The notes below the pieces were generated by a model, which saw nothing but the letters and a program-made list of their open reading frames with translations, made no database searches and was not told where the DNA came from. A stretch of 64,000 nucleotides of DNA from Oscillibacter valericigenes Sjm18-20 (GTDB lineage Bacteria; Bacillota; Clostridia; Oscillospirales; Oscillospiraceae), in assembly GCA_000283575.1 (NCBI GenBank), contig AP012044.1, positions 3,720,001 to 3,784,000 on the forward strand, written 5' to 3'. Shown one piece after another: positions 25,917 to 35,195 of the stretch. The position numbers and the translations under genes were made by a program. Positions within the stretch are counted from its first letter, which is position 1, and each line of letters starts with the position of its first letter.

Positions 25917-26235
25917 AAACAAGAAAAATCCCGCTGGCCGGGCGGTTGCCCTGCAATATGGCACCAGCTCCGCGCCGGTGGTGGTGGCCTCCGGCATGGG
26001 GTATCTGGCGGAGAAGATCGTGGAGGTGGCCGCAGACAGCGGCGTTCCCGTCTACGAGGATAATTCGCTGGCCACCATGCTGTCCCAGCTGGAACTGGGA
26101 CAGGAGATTCCTCCGTCCCTCTATCAGGCCATCGTGGACATCTACGTATACTTTCTGGAATTTGACCCCACAAATCCCGATAAACCGAGACGGCGGCGCA
26201 CGCCGTCTCCCGTTCCGCAGAGGGAGGCTGAATAA
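25903..26235 (+). CDS. FhlB: free-standing FlhB cytoplasmic-domain protein
   Basis: A 110-residue soluble protein homologous to the C-terminal cytoplasmic domain of FlhB/YscU, the type III export switch, without the membrane part. The match is clear over residues 13-85: AVALQYGTSSAPVVVASGMG, AEKIVEVAADSGVPVYED, LSQLELGQEIPPSLYQAIVD. Where FlhB has the self-cleaving Asn-Pro-Thr-His, this protein reads Asn9-Pro10-Ala11-Gly12, so it should not autocleave. Bacillus YlqH is the known equivalent and can partly stand in for the FlhB domain. The ATG at 25903 follows GGAAAGGA; it overlaps the FliK-like gene by 14 bases and shares TAATG with the PilZ gene, so the three are co-translated. The tail is Arg/Pro-rich. 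Confidence 0.88.
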   Translation: MSEPENKKNPAGRAVALQYGTSSAPVVVASGMGYLAEKIVEVAADSGVPVYEDNSLATMLSQLELGQEIPPSLYQAIVDIYVYFLEFDPTNPDKPRRRRTPSPVPQREAE

Positions 26236-26834
26236 TGCCCGGATATCGTTATCGCTACATGATCTCAGACAGCCAGAACGAGCCGCTGGCCCGCGCCGTT
26301 CTGGAAACACCGCCGGACAGCAGGGTCTGGCATCTCCATGTGCTGGACGATGGTCTGGCACAGGTACTGGAGCATGAGATCGTCAACCTGATCGCCATGG
26401 ACGCAGATCACACGGACATGGCCGGGCGCATTCTCTCCAGCGACCATGTCAGTTCCATTGAGATCGAGCCGGTGGATCTGCTGGGAGAATCCCTGCGGCA
26501 GAATCTGCGGGTGTCCGTTCAGTTCGACAGCTTTGTCTATCCCGTCTCCGGCTCCTGGACCGGACGCATTCCCATTATCTGCCACGATCTGAGCTGCGGC
26601 GGCATGGCCTTTTTCTGTAATTTTCAGCTCCGGATTGCGGAAATCGTGGAAGTTGTGATTCCCATCACCTCTCAGCCTGTTATCCTCCGGGCGCGGATTC
26701 TGCGCCTACGCGCCTCCAATTCCAATATTCCGCTCTATTCGGTCAAATTTGTGGACATGATTCACGACGAGGAGGTCATTGTGCGGGAAGCCGTCTTTTC
26801 TCAGCAGATCGCAAATCACGGTCGACAGCGATAG
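26235..26834 (+). CDS. PilZ-domain c-di-GMP-binding protein
   Basis: A 199-residue cytoplasmic protein. Residues 88-190 form a PilZ domain with both c-di-GMP motifs intact: R88-Q-N-L-R92 (RxxxR) and D118-L-S-C-G-G (D/NxSxxG). The first 85 residues are acidic and could be a shortened YcgR-like N-terminal domain. Such proteins bind c-di-GMP and in many bacteria slow the flagellar motor or act on surface secretion. It shares TAATG with the preceding FhlB gene, which ties it to flagellar export. A 63-base gap separates it from the large SLH gene. Confidence 0.87.
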   Translation: MPGYRYRYMISDSQNEPLARAVLETPPDSRVWHLHVLDDGLAQVLEHEIVNLIAMDADHTDMAGRILSSDHVSSIEIEPVDLLGESLRQNLRVSVQFDSFVYPVSGSWTGRIPIICHDLSCGGMAFFCNFQLRIAEIVEVVIPITSQPVILRARILRLRASNSNIPLYSVKFVDMIHDEEVIVREAVFSQQIANHGRQR

Positions 26835-26897
26835 CGCCGCGCCGTATAGCCGTATAAAAACAGAATGCATTTTATAGATTAGAAAGGAATCCTGGCT

Positions 26898-29800
26898 ATG
26901 AAAATGAACGGAACCCGCATAGGCCGCGTCAGAACGCGGCTGCTGTCCGCCATGCTCTCTTTGGTCATGGTGCTGTCTCTGCTGCCTGCGGCAATTGTCC
27001 CCGCCTCCGCCGCCAGCTGGATGGAACCCTATCTTGAAAAGCTGGTGAGTTGGGGCGTAATGCGAGGTGACTCCACCGGCGATCTCCACCCCGACCGGAC
27101 GCTGACCCGCGGGGAATTCGTTGTGCTGGTGAACCGTGCCTTCGGCTACGACGATACCAGCGCCTCCGTTCCGTTTCGGGACGTAAAGGCCTCCGACTGG
27201 TATTACGACGATATCAACATCGGCTACACCACCGGCTATTTCAACGGCACCAGCAAGACCACCGCCTCTCCCAAAAACTCTGTCACCCGGGAGCAGGCCG
27301 CGGTTCTGCTGGCCCGCAATCTGGTGCTGGACGACAACCCCGGCGCGAGCCTCGACTTCACCGACAGCAACTCCCTGTCCAACTACAGTCGCGGCCTCAT
27401 CCGCAGCTCCGTGGTGGAGGGTATTCTCAGCGGTTACGGCGACGGGTCTTTCAGGCCCAAGCAGAGCATTACCCGCGGCCAGATGGCCGTTCTGCTGGTA
27501 AATGCCATCGGCACCCCCATCAACAAGTCCGGCACGCAGACGCTGGGCGGCGTGTACGGCAACGTCACCATCTCCACCTCCGGCGTGACGCTGAAAGACA
27601 CCACCATTGCCGGAAACCTGTATATCACAGGCGGTCTGGGACTTGGCGACGTGACGCTGGAAAACGTCAACGTGCTGGGGAAGATCGTGGTGTGCGGCGC
27701 GGGTGAGAGCGAAAAGGGCGAAAACAGCGTGATTCTTCGCGGTGTCACTGCCCCCACACTGGTTCTGGACAATCTGGCCAACAATAAGGTTTCCATCCGG
27801 GCGGAGGGCAGCACCAAGATCGACCAGACCTCCATTCGCACCCCCTCCTATGTGGAAGACTCCACCGAAGACAATTACGGCTTCACCAGCATCAAGGTGG
27901 AGGGCGAGGAGGGAACCACTCTGTCCGCCGCCGGCAATCTCAAGGAAATCGTCACAGTCTCCCCCAAGTCCACCGTTACCGTGGCAAAGGGCTCCGTCCG
28001 CGCTCTGACCGTGGATGAGGCGGCGGCGGGGGCCACCGTCTCCGTCCTGGGCGGCGCGGCGGTGGAGACACTGAATCTGGATACCGGCACCTCCGTTACC
28101 GGTTCGGGCGACGTGGACCAGATGAACGTGAACACCACCGGCACCAAGGCAGACATGCTGCCCGACACCATCGTGGTCCGCCCCGGCATCGACGCCACGA
28201 TCAACGGTCAGAAAATGGACACCACCCTGGCGGCGGAATCCTCCGCGGACCCCCGGCTCCTTGCCGGCTATCCGAAGATCACTGATCTGGCTCCCACCTC
28301 CGCCAAAGGCCTGATGCGCACCAATAAAGCCGGAACGCTTTACTGGGCCCTCACCTCTGTGACCGACGGGTCCGTGGGGGAGGCGGACCTCCTGAAGCCC
28401 TCCAATAATGCGAACATTGTAAAAAGCGGGAATTTGAAGGCCGCCGCGTCCAGCACGGATTATAACGCCGCACTCTCCGGCCTCACCCCCGGCGGGTCCT
28501 ATTACTTCTCCGTCGTGCTGGTGGACGCCCGGGATCAGCGCAGCCCGGTCAAGACCGTGTCGTTCAGCACCCCGGACAACACCACGCCGAATTTTGCCAC
28601 CGGCTATCCCTACATGTCCAAGATCACCAGCAGCTCCGGAGAAGTCACCGTGATGCCCACCAAGACCTGCCGGCTCTACTACGCGCTGCTGCCCAAGAAT
28701 GCCGCCGCCCCCACCGCCAAGGACTTCAAGGCCAACGCCGTATCCGGTAATCTGGGCTTCGGCTCCCGGGACGTGACGAAAAATGTGACCGACACCTTCC
28801 GCGCCAATCGGGACGCGCTGGAGGAGTTGGTCGGCTATGACCTGTACCTCTGGCTCACCGACGCGGACGGGGCTCAAAGCTCCGCTGTAAAGAAGGTCTC
28901 CTTCACCACTATCGACGGCACGCCCCCCACATTCGTCTCCGGGCCCACCGTCAATTCGATCAAAGAAACCTCCGTGGGGATGACTGCCGTTTTAAGCGAG
29001 GCGGGCACCATCTACTGGGTGGCTGTGAAAGAGGGCGAGGAATATCCCAAGCCCATAAACGGCCAGACTACGAAGCCCGAGTTGACCAGCGAGGCTGCCA
29101 AGCTCCAGGTGGCAAACGGCATGAACGCTCTGAAATCCGGCAATGTAAACGCCACAGCCAATAAAGACGCCGCCATCAGCATCACCGGACTCGCCTCCGA
29201 GACGGCTTACGACGTGTACTACGTGGCTCAGGACAAGGCCGGGAACTACTCCGCCACGGTGGGTAAGATGACCATTCATACGCTGGACACCAACCCGCCC
29301 ACCGTCACGCAGGAATTCACCCGCACCAACGACGCGGCGGGGGTTTCTCCTCTGGCGGACACCGATATCCGCATTGTGTTCAGCGAAAGCGTGCAGGGCA
29401 GCGATAAGAATCAGAAGCTATTGGAGATCTATCAAAACAGTCTCGCAACTAAGGACCCCTCCGAACTTGCCGCCCTTCTGCGCAGCACCATTCAACTCTA
29501 CAGCGCCGACGTGACCCCCGCAAAACAAGTGGATGAACGGACCACAGACGACGCCTCCAACACCACCTGGGTGATCGACTATCGCCACGCCATCGTCACC
29601 TCCGAGGACGGCAAGATCGTCGTCACCTTTAAGTCAGAAACGGCGCTGAAACTGAAAAGCGGTGAGAAATACTACTTCAAAATTCAGAACATCGCCGACA
29701 CCTCCAACAACAAAAATATTATTAAGCCCAACCCCACCACGCTGGATACCTTCACCACAGTCTACGCCCAGGTAAATCTGGCCGCCACCGTCTCCTCCGG

Positions 29801-31805
29801 AACGGATACAGACGACAACACTGTCAATTTCGATATGTCTTTCAAGGTAGTTCCAGTCTCCACCAAAAATGCCGCCGACAATGTGCAGTATGATATTTTG
29901 TTCCGTACGACTTCCCAGGTTTCTTTCCAGCTATACACCCGCGAAGGGGAGACGGGAAAGTGGAAAAAGGCATGCGACAGCAATGGGAATCCTTACACCG
30001 CCTCCCTCAACCCATATGCCGACACCACGATCCGCGGCGTCAGCTATACCGCCAACTTTGTCCCCCAAAAAAGCGACGGCACCATTGCTTTTGAAAAGCT
30101 GAATCAGTTGACGCAGAATCGGGAATTCGGCGTGGTATTTACCTCCTTAAGCGGGTCTATCGAGCAGACAAACTGGAACTCCAAAGTGGAAATGCAGGTC
30201 CGGGTAATCGCCGGATCCAGCTACAGCAACTTAAGCAACCTGACAAAGACCGACATCACCAACAGCGATCTGACAGATTATCTTGTACCCACGGGCAGCA
30301 TTACTGAGATCGGTACCCCCGCAGACTACACCATGCGCTGCATTTTTACCGACAGCACGCCCCCAACATTTCAGTCGGACTTTCCAAAGTTTGATGCCAG
30401 TGACACATCCGCAGTGATGAACGTGCAGCTCTCCCGCAGCAGCGGCAAAATCTACTATGTGGTGGCTCCCGTTGAAACCATCCGTACGATCCTGCAAAAT
30501 GAGACCGACCCTATCACGAAATCCACTTGGGAAGCAAAGCTTCCCGAACCGATCACCAGCAATTCTTCGACCGACATCCACTATATTTATACCTCTACCG
30601 ACACGCCCACCAGCTCCGACATCATGAATTCCAGCCAGTACAGCTCTAACTCGCTGATCAAAACCGGCAACACCAAATATTACGGCAGTACCACGCCCAT
30701 CACGCTGACCGGCCTGGAACCCAACACCAAATACTGCGTGTACTTTGTCTTACAGGGCGATTCCCAGAACGTCTATACGCATCAGCCCTATGTCTTCCGC
30801 TTTGAGACTACCGAGGTCTCCCGGCCCATCATCACGCTGGATGTGGCCAATCCCTCCGTGCAGGTCAGTGTAGACAAAGACTCCGAAATCTCCTATTTTC
30901 TTACGCCTACCGCCAATCTTCCCTCCGCATTTAAGGTTGCTTTCAACACATGCGTGATTGAGCCGGACAATCTCCCCTCCGCACTGAAGGCGAACACCTA
31001 TACCGTATTGGATGCAATGATCGGAGGCTCTGGAGTCGGCAGCCAATCCTACTTTGATCAGTACGCAAGTACCACAGCTAAAGAGCAATACGCAAGACTG
31101 ATCCGCAACCAAAAGGTAGACTCAACCAATGTGGTGCTTGTAAAAGTTGAAAACTTTTCCGCCGCAGGTTCACCCAACAGCGTTAACTGTACCCAAGTAA
31201 TGCAGCCCGGTACATTGTATACTTTCTTAGCGGTGGGCCGCACCAATTCCGGTTCAGGAGATGCGTTCCGTGCCATTACCCCGGTGCGCCGTCCAGACGC
31301 CGATAAGCCCACAGTCAGTTCCTGCCGTACTTCCACTTATACCGAACTAAAAAGTGATACGGCAGATGCATATAATGCGTCTTATGATGGCAGTGTAACC
31401 GTTACTTTTACCAAAAAGCTCTTTTTGTCCATTACCACCGATGACAATAAGCAGATATTTAAACGCATCTATCTTTCAGATATTAGCGATGCTATTGATG
31501 CAGGCGGCATCAGCATTCTCGCCGTTGCCACCTCGAACCCAGCTGGAATCGGTACTGTAAATACGGTCTTATCCACAGACGTCCAGCAGTGCCAAACTGT
31601 TACCTTTAAGTTTAGTGGAATCAAAGTCGGTACTACCATAAACTTTGTAACAGACATCTGCGATGAATACGGCAATGCTCATTACAACGATCCACTGACG
31701 CTTACCTTCACTTTGCCAGATGCCCCCAATGTAAACTCGACTCTCTATAAACCGTACTTCATTGTTGAACAGGTCAATACCTGGGGTGGCAGCAATGCCA
31801 GCTGA
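26898..31805 (+). CDS. Giant SLH-domain surface protein (1635 aa)
   Basis: A secreted, wall-anchored protein. Residues 1-38 are a Sec signal peptide (Arg-rich start, hydrophobic AMLSLVMVLSLLPAAIV, cleavage after ASA). Three SLH domains follow (about 42-95, 100-155, 160-215; LTRGEFVVLVNRAFGY, VTREQAAVLLARNL, ITRGQMAVLLVNAIG), which bind pyruvylated wall polymer. Residues 220-440 show short hydrophobic strands in a right-handed beta-helix pattern. From about 455 onward come Ig/FN3-like repeats (GLTPGGSYYFSVVLVD, GLASETAYDVYYVAQD, GLEPNTKYCVYFVLQG). The last ~300 residues use AT-richer codons than the start, suggesting a mosaic gene. It could be an adhesin, sheath or S-layer protein; the ligand is unknown. 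AAAGGA precedes the ATG. Confidence 0.9.
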   Translation: MKMNGTRIGRVRTRLLSAMLSLVMVLSLLPAAIVPASAASWMEPYLEKLVSWGVMRGDSTGDLHPDRTLTRGEFVVLVNRAFGYDDTSASVPFRDVKASDWYYDDINIGYTTGYFNGTSKTTASPKNSVTREQAAVLLARNLVLDDNPGASLDFTDSNSLSNYSRGLIRSSVVEGILSGYGDGSFRPKQSITRGQMAVLLVNAIGTPINKSGTQTLGGVYGNVTISTSGVTLKDTTIAGNLYITGGLGLGDVTLENVNVLGKIVVCGAGESEKGENSVILRGVTAPTLVLDNLANNKVSIRAEGSTKIDQTSIRTPSYVEDSTEDNYGFTSIKVEGEEGTTLSAAGNLKEIVTVSPKSTVTVAKGSVRALTVDEAAAGATVSVLGGAAVETLNLDTGTSVTGSGDVDQMNVNTTGTKADMLPDTIVVRPGIDATINGQKMDTTLAAESSADPRLLAGYPKITDLAPTSAKGLMRTNKAGTLYWALTSVTDGSVGEADLLKPSNNANIVKSGNLKAAASSTDYNAALSGLTPGGSYYFSVVLVDARDQRSPVKTVSFSTPDNTTPNFATGYPYMSKITSSSGEVTVMPTKTCRLYYALLPKNAAAPTAKDFKANAVSGNLGFGSRDVTKNVTDTFRANRDALEELVGYDLYLWLTDADGAQSSAVKKVSFTTIDGTPPTFVSGPTVNSIKETSVGMTAVLSEAGTIYWVAVKEGEEYPKPINGQTTKPELTSEAAKLQVANGMNALKSGNVNATANKDAAISITGLASETAYDVYYVAQDKAGNYSATVGKMTIHTLDTNPPTVTQEFTRTNDAAGVSPLADTDIRIVFSESVQGSDKNQKLLEIYQNSLATKDPSELAALLRSTIQLYSADVTPAKQVDERTTDDASNTTWVIDYRHAIVTSEDGKIVVTFKSETALKLKSGEKYYFKIQNIADTSNNKNIIKPNPTTLDTFTTVYAQVNLAATVSSGTDTDDNTVNFDMSFKVVPVSTKNAADNVQYDILFRTTSQVSFQLYTREGETGKWKKACDSNGNPYTASLNPYADTTIRGVSYTANFVPQKSDGTIAFEKLNQLTQNREFGVVFTSLSGSIEQTNWNSKVEMQVRVIAGSSYSNLSNLTKTDITNSDLTDYLVPTGSITEIGTPADYTMRCIFTDSTPPTFQSDFPKFDASDTSAVMNVQLSRSSGKIYYVVAPVETIRTILQNETDPITKSTWEAKLPEPITSNSSTDIHYIYTSTDTPTSSDIMNSSQYSSNSLIKTGNTKYYGSTTPITLTGLEPNTKYCVYFVLQGDSQNVYTHQPYVFRFETTEVSRPIITLDVANPSVQVSVDKDSEISYFLTPTANLPSAFKVAFNTCVIEPDNLPSALKANTYTVLDAMIGGSGVGSQSYFDQYASTTAKEQYARLIRNQKVDSTNVVLVKVENFSAAGSPNSVNCTQVMQPGTLYTFLAVGRTNSGSGDAFRAITPVRRPDADKPTVSSCRTSTYTELKSDTADAYNASYDGSVTVTFTKKLFLSITTDDNKQIFKRIYLSDISDAIDAGGISILAVATSNPAGIGTVNTVLSTDVQQCQTVTFKFSGIKVGTTINFVTDICDEYGNAHYNDPLTLTFTLPDAPNVNSTLYKPYFIVEQVNTWGGSNAS

Positions 31806-31832
31806 GCTTTGTGTGATGAAAGGAGCATTTTA

Positions 31833-34800
31833 ATGAACAAGACTTTTCTCCACAGAGGACTTCCCCTGCTGCTAGCGGCGCTTCTGGCCGTCTCCCTCGT
31901 CCTTCCCGCTGCGGCGGCGGACGCGCCTCTCACCGGCATTGACGTTACTTTGAGCAGGAGCAGCCCCATTGCGCTTATCAGCGGAAGCCCCACCACGGTA
32001 AGTGCGTCCGCCGCACCGATTCCCGCCGATGCCACGCTGCCCGATGACCTCAAATATCAATGGACGCCCACGGACTCCAATATCGTTACCTTGACGCCTG
32101 TCAGCGACGGCAATAACGACACCGTCTCCATGGCCGCCGGGGTTCCGGGCAAAACCAAAATCACAATTACTGTCACCAGCGAAAGCACCCCCGGTATCAC
32201 CGGTACTACCGATTGCACGGTGGTCTCTCCGGGTATCCAGCTGAACAAGACCTCTCTAACCATTGACAAACGGGAATCTTCTCAGCTAACCGCCATAACC
32301 TCCGTGCCGGATAACTCCGTCACTTCCCTGAGCTGGTCCAGCAGCAATGAAGCCGTGGCCACGGTCACCGGCAACGCAAACAGTGTCACCATAACCGGTG
32401 TTTCCGCCGGCAGCGCTTATATCACCGCTACGCTCAAGATTGACGGATATTCCAACTTTACTGCCGAGTGCGCCGTGACCGTCAACGAGGTTCTGGCAGA
32501 CACGATCAAAGGCTCCGCCAGCTGTGATGACCCTCTGTCCTTTTCCTCTATTGCCGGCGACATCTCCACGCAGTGCAGCCGTGTCCTGAACACCTCTCTT
32601 TCCTATGTCACCAGCCTCTCCGTCCCCACCTCGGCCGGGACGCTGTACTACGGCTATCTCTCCGAGGGCGAGCCGGGCGCGGGCGTGGGCGTCAATGAGA
32701 ATTACTACTATTACGACAGCAACGGGAACCGGCTGCTCACCGACGTGACCTTTGTGCCCAAGTCCGACTTTTCCGGCACCGCCAGTATCGGCTATATCGC
32801 CTATAACAGCTCCGGCGAGTCCTTTCAGGGCACCATTGAGGTCAGCGTCTCCGCCACCACCGGAATCACCTATTCCACCGTGGGCCGGAACCGGGTGGAC
32901 TTCAACGAAAGTGATTTCAGTAACGTCTGCCAGTCCCGGACCGGCCACGAGCTGCAATACGTCTCCTTTTCTCTGCCCTCGTCCTCCAAAGGGACGCTGT
33001 TCTATAAATACACCGGCAGCGATCTAGACAACACAGTCACCTCCGGCACGGCTTACTACCGCAGCAAAATTCCCCTGCTCTCCGACGTAACCTTTGTAGC
33101 CGCGGACGGGTACTCCGGCACCGTCACCATCTCCTACACCGGCCGGGACACCAGCGGAAATTCCTTTAGCGGTTCAGTGTCCATCGTGGTCTCCAGCAGT
33201 GCCGGCGGCAAAGGGAACATTAACTACTCCACAACGAAAAATCGGGAGGTGGAGTTCGAAACGGATGATTTTGACGACCTGTGCGAGGATGTGCTGGACG
33301 TCCACCTGCGGTATGTCCGCTTTACGCTGCCCTCGTCGTCCATCGGAACGCTGTACTACAATTACAGGTCCTCCAGCAGCACCGGCAGCAAGGTCTCCGC
33401 ATCCACCAGCTATTACCGCTCATCCTCTCCCTATTTGGACAGCGTGTCCTTTGTCCCCGCCTCCGGCTGGACCGGAACGGCAGACATCGCATTCACCGGA
33501 TACGGGACCAACAGCCAGCGTTTTACCGGTACCGTCACCATTGAGGTGAGCTCTTCTTCCTCCTCCGGCAGATTGACCTATTCCACGAAAAAAAATACCG
33601 CCGTGCGGTTTGACGTGGACGATTTTAACGACTACTGCGATGACGAGACCGGCGAACGGCTGAGCTATGTCCGTTTCACGCTGCCCTCGTCCTCCTACGG
33701 GACGCTGCGCTATAACTACTACTCCTCCAGCAGCACCGGAAGTACGGTTTCTTCCTCCACCAGCTATTACCGCTCCTCCTCGCCCTATCTGGACAACGTG
33801 TATTTTGTTCCCGCTTCAAGCTGGACCGGCACGGTAGACATTACATTTACCGGGTACAGCACCAACGGGCAGCGCTTCACCGGCACGGTCCGAGTCACTG
33901 TCAAGGACTCAGGCTCCGGCGATATCGCCTATTCCACGCAGCAGGACACCCCGGTGAATTTTTCCGTGGACGACTTTGACAACCTAAGTGAGGATGAGAC
34001 GGACCGACATCTGAATTACGTCCGCTTCACTTTGCCCTCGTCCTCTTACGGAACACTGCGCTATAATTACAGCTCCTCCAGCAGCACCGGCAGCGCAGTC
34101 TCATCTTCCACCAGCTATTACCGCTCCTCCTCGCCGTACCTGAGCAACATCACCTTTGTGCCCGCTTCGGGCTACACCGGTACGGTAAATATCAGCTTTT
34201 CAGGCTACGACACTAGCGGCGAGCGGTTTACCGGTACCGTAAGCGTCACGGTGAAGGCCTCATCCTCCCCCGGGGTCATCTATTACACCGTCGCCGCCGG
34301 GAAGGCCGTGACCTTTGACCTCAGCGCGTTTCAAAACGCGTGCAGCGCCCGGGGTGCCGGTACATTTACCAGCGCATCTTTTTCCCTGCCCTCCTCCAGC
34401 ACGGGCCAGCTGCGGTATCAGTATGTCTCCGCCAGTGAACCGGGGACGGCTGTCGTCGCCGGTGTCTCCTATTCCGCCTCCACCACCCCGCTGCTATCCG
34501 GCATCTCCTTTGTCCCCGCAGCCGGCTATACCGGCACCGCCACTCTCTCCTACACCGGACGGGACAGCGGCAGCGCCACCTACTCCGGCACCGTGGTCAT
34601 CACCGTTACATCCAGCACCAAGTCCAACTCCTTTAACGACATGGGGAATTACAGCTGGGCCAGCTCCGCAGTGGAATACCTGTATGCAAACGGTGTGGTA
34701 TACGGCACCGGGAACGGCGGGTTCTCCCCGGGCGTGTCCATTACCCGGGGCAGCTTCATGCTGATGCTGAACCGGGCGTTCAAGTTCACCGCCTCCGGCG

Positions 34801-35168
34801 GCGCGGGCTTTTCCGACGTTCCGGAGGGCAGCGTTTACGCTGACGCCATAAAGATTGCCCAGGCGCTGGGCATCGCCCAAGGCAGCGGCTCTAACTTCTA
34901 CCCCACCCGGCCCCTTTCCCGCCAGCAGGCCGCTGTGTTTCTAGCCCGCGCCATGCGGGCCGACGGCTGGACCCTTACATCGGGAATCCGGTCTGAGCTT
35001 TCCGGCTTCTCGGATAGCACGGCCGTCTCCGGCTATGCGGTGGACGATCTGGCCGCCATGGTGCGTATGGGCATCTTTCAGGGCGGAAGCAATGGGAAAC
35101 TGAGCCCCCAGTCTCCGCTCACCCGCGCGCAGATGGCCGTTATCCTCTGCCGTGCAATCACCCTATAA
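31833..35168 (+). CDS. Repeat-rich SLH-domain surface protein (1111 aa)
   Basis: A second secreted wall protein, 27 bases after the first. A signal peptide spans residues 1-29 (LPLLLAALLAVSLVLPAAAA). Residues about 35-215 hold two Ig-like parts, the second a BIG2 domain (QLNKTSLTIDKRESSQL, SNEAVATVTG). Six tandem repeats of about 117 residues follow (222-931), each with a YST start, an R/SYVRFTLPSSS.GTL core and a TGT...SGY..TGERFTGTV end. Three C-terminal SLH domains (about 933-1111) close the protein. SLH domains are C-terminal here but N-terminal in the neighbour. The ATG at 31833 follows AAAGGAG. Function is not known; a stalk or adhesin role fits the repeats. Confidence 0.9.
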   Translation: MNKTFLHRGLPLLLAALLAVSLVLPAAAADAPLTGIDVTLSRSSPIALISGSPTTVSASAAPIPADATLPDDLKYQWTPTDSNIVTLTPVSDGNNDTVSMAAGVPGKTKITITVTSESTPGITGTTDCTVVSPGIQLNKTSLTIDKRESSQLTAITSVPDNSVTSLSWSSSNEAVATVTGNANSVTITGVSAGSAYITATLKIDGYSNFTAECAVTVNEVLADTIKGSASCDDPLSFSSIAGDISTQCSRVLNTSLSYVTSLSVPTSAGTLYYGYLSEGEPGAGVGVNENYYYYDSNGNRLLTDVTFVPKSDFSGTASIGYIAYNSSGESFQGTIEVSVSATTGITYSTVGRNRVDFNESDFSNVCQSRTGHELQYVSFSLPSSSKGTLFYKYTGSDLDNTVTSGTAYYRSKIPLLSDVTFVAADGYSGTVTISYTGRDTSGNSFSGSVSIVVSSSAGGKGNINYSTTKNREVEFETDDFDDLCEDVLDVHLRYVRFTLPSSSIGTLYYNYRSSSSTGSKVSASTSYYRSSSPYLDSVSFVPASGWTGTADIAFTGYGTNSQRFTGTVTIEVSSSSSSGRLTYSTKKNTAVRFDVDDFNDYCDDETGERLSYVRFTLPSSSYGTLRYNYYSSSSTGSTVSSSTSYYRSSSPYLDNVYFVPASSWTGTVDITFTGYSTNGQRFTGTVRVTVKDSGSGDIAYSTQQDTPVNFSVDDFDNLSEDETDRHLNYVRFTLPSSSYGTLRYNYSSSSSTGSAVSSSTSYYRSSSPYLSNITFVPASGYTGTVNISFSGYDTSGERFTGTVSVTVKASSSPGVIYYTVAAGKAVTFDLSAFQNACSARGAGTFTSASFSLPSSSTGQLRYQYVSASEPGTAVVAGVSYSASTTPLLSGISFVPAAGYTGTATLSYTGRDSGSATYSGTVVITVTSSTKSNSFNDMGNYSWASSAVEYLYANGVVYGTGNGGFSPGVSITRGSFMLMLNRAFKFTASGGAGFSDVPEGSVYADAIKIAQALGIAQGSGSNFYPTRPLSRQQAAVFLARAMRADGWTLTSGIRSELSGFSDSTAVSGYAVDDLAAMVRMGIFQGGSNGKLSPQSPLTRAQMAVILCRAITL
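32496..34625 (+). repeat. Six tandem ~351-bp coding repeats
   Basis: In-frame repeats starting at 32496, 32865, 33216, 33570, 33921 and 34275 (369, 351, 354, 351, 354 and 351 bases). Copies three, four and five are the most alike, sharing the TSYYRSSSPYL stretch almost unchanged, while the first, second and last are diverged. That pattern suggests recent duplication of the middle units. Copy number may vary between strains. Confidence 0.88.
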
Positions 35169-35195
35169 ATCTATTTTAAAAAGGAGCTGCTGTCC

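Noticed and set aside
26706..28877. A 723-codon open frame on the minus strand opposite the PilZ and SLH genes
   Set aside because: It is antisense to clear genes and its product is glycine/histidine-rich low-complexity sequence with no domain; it is a by-product of GC-rich codon structure.
32496..34625. CRISPR-like or satellite repeat
   Set aside because: The units are ~351 bases, in frame and coding, with no short conserved repeats and spacers.
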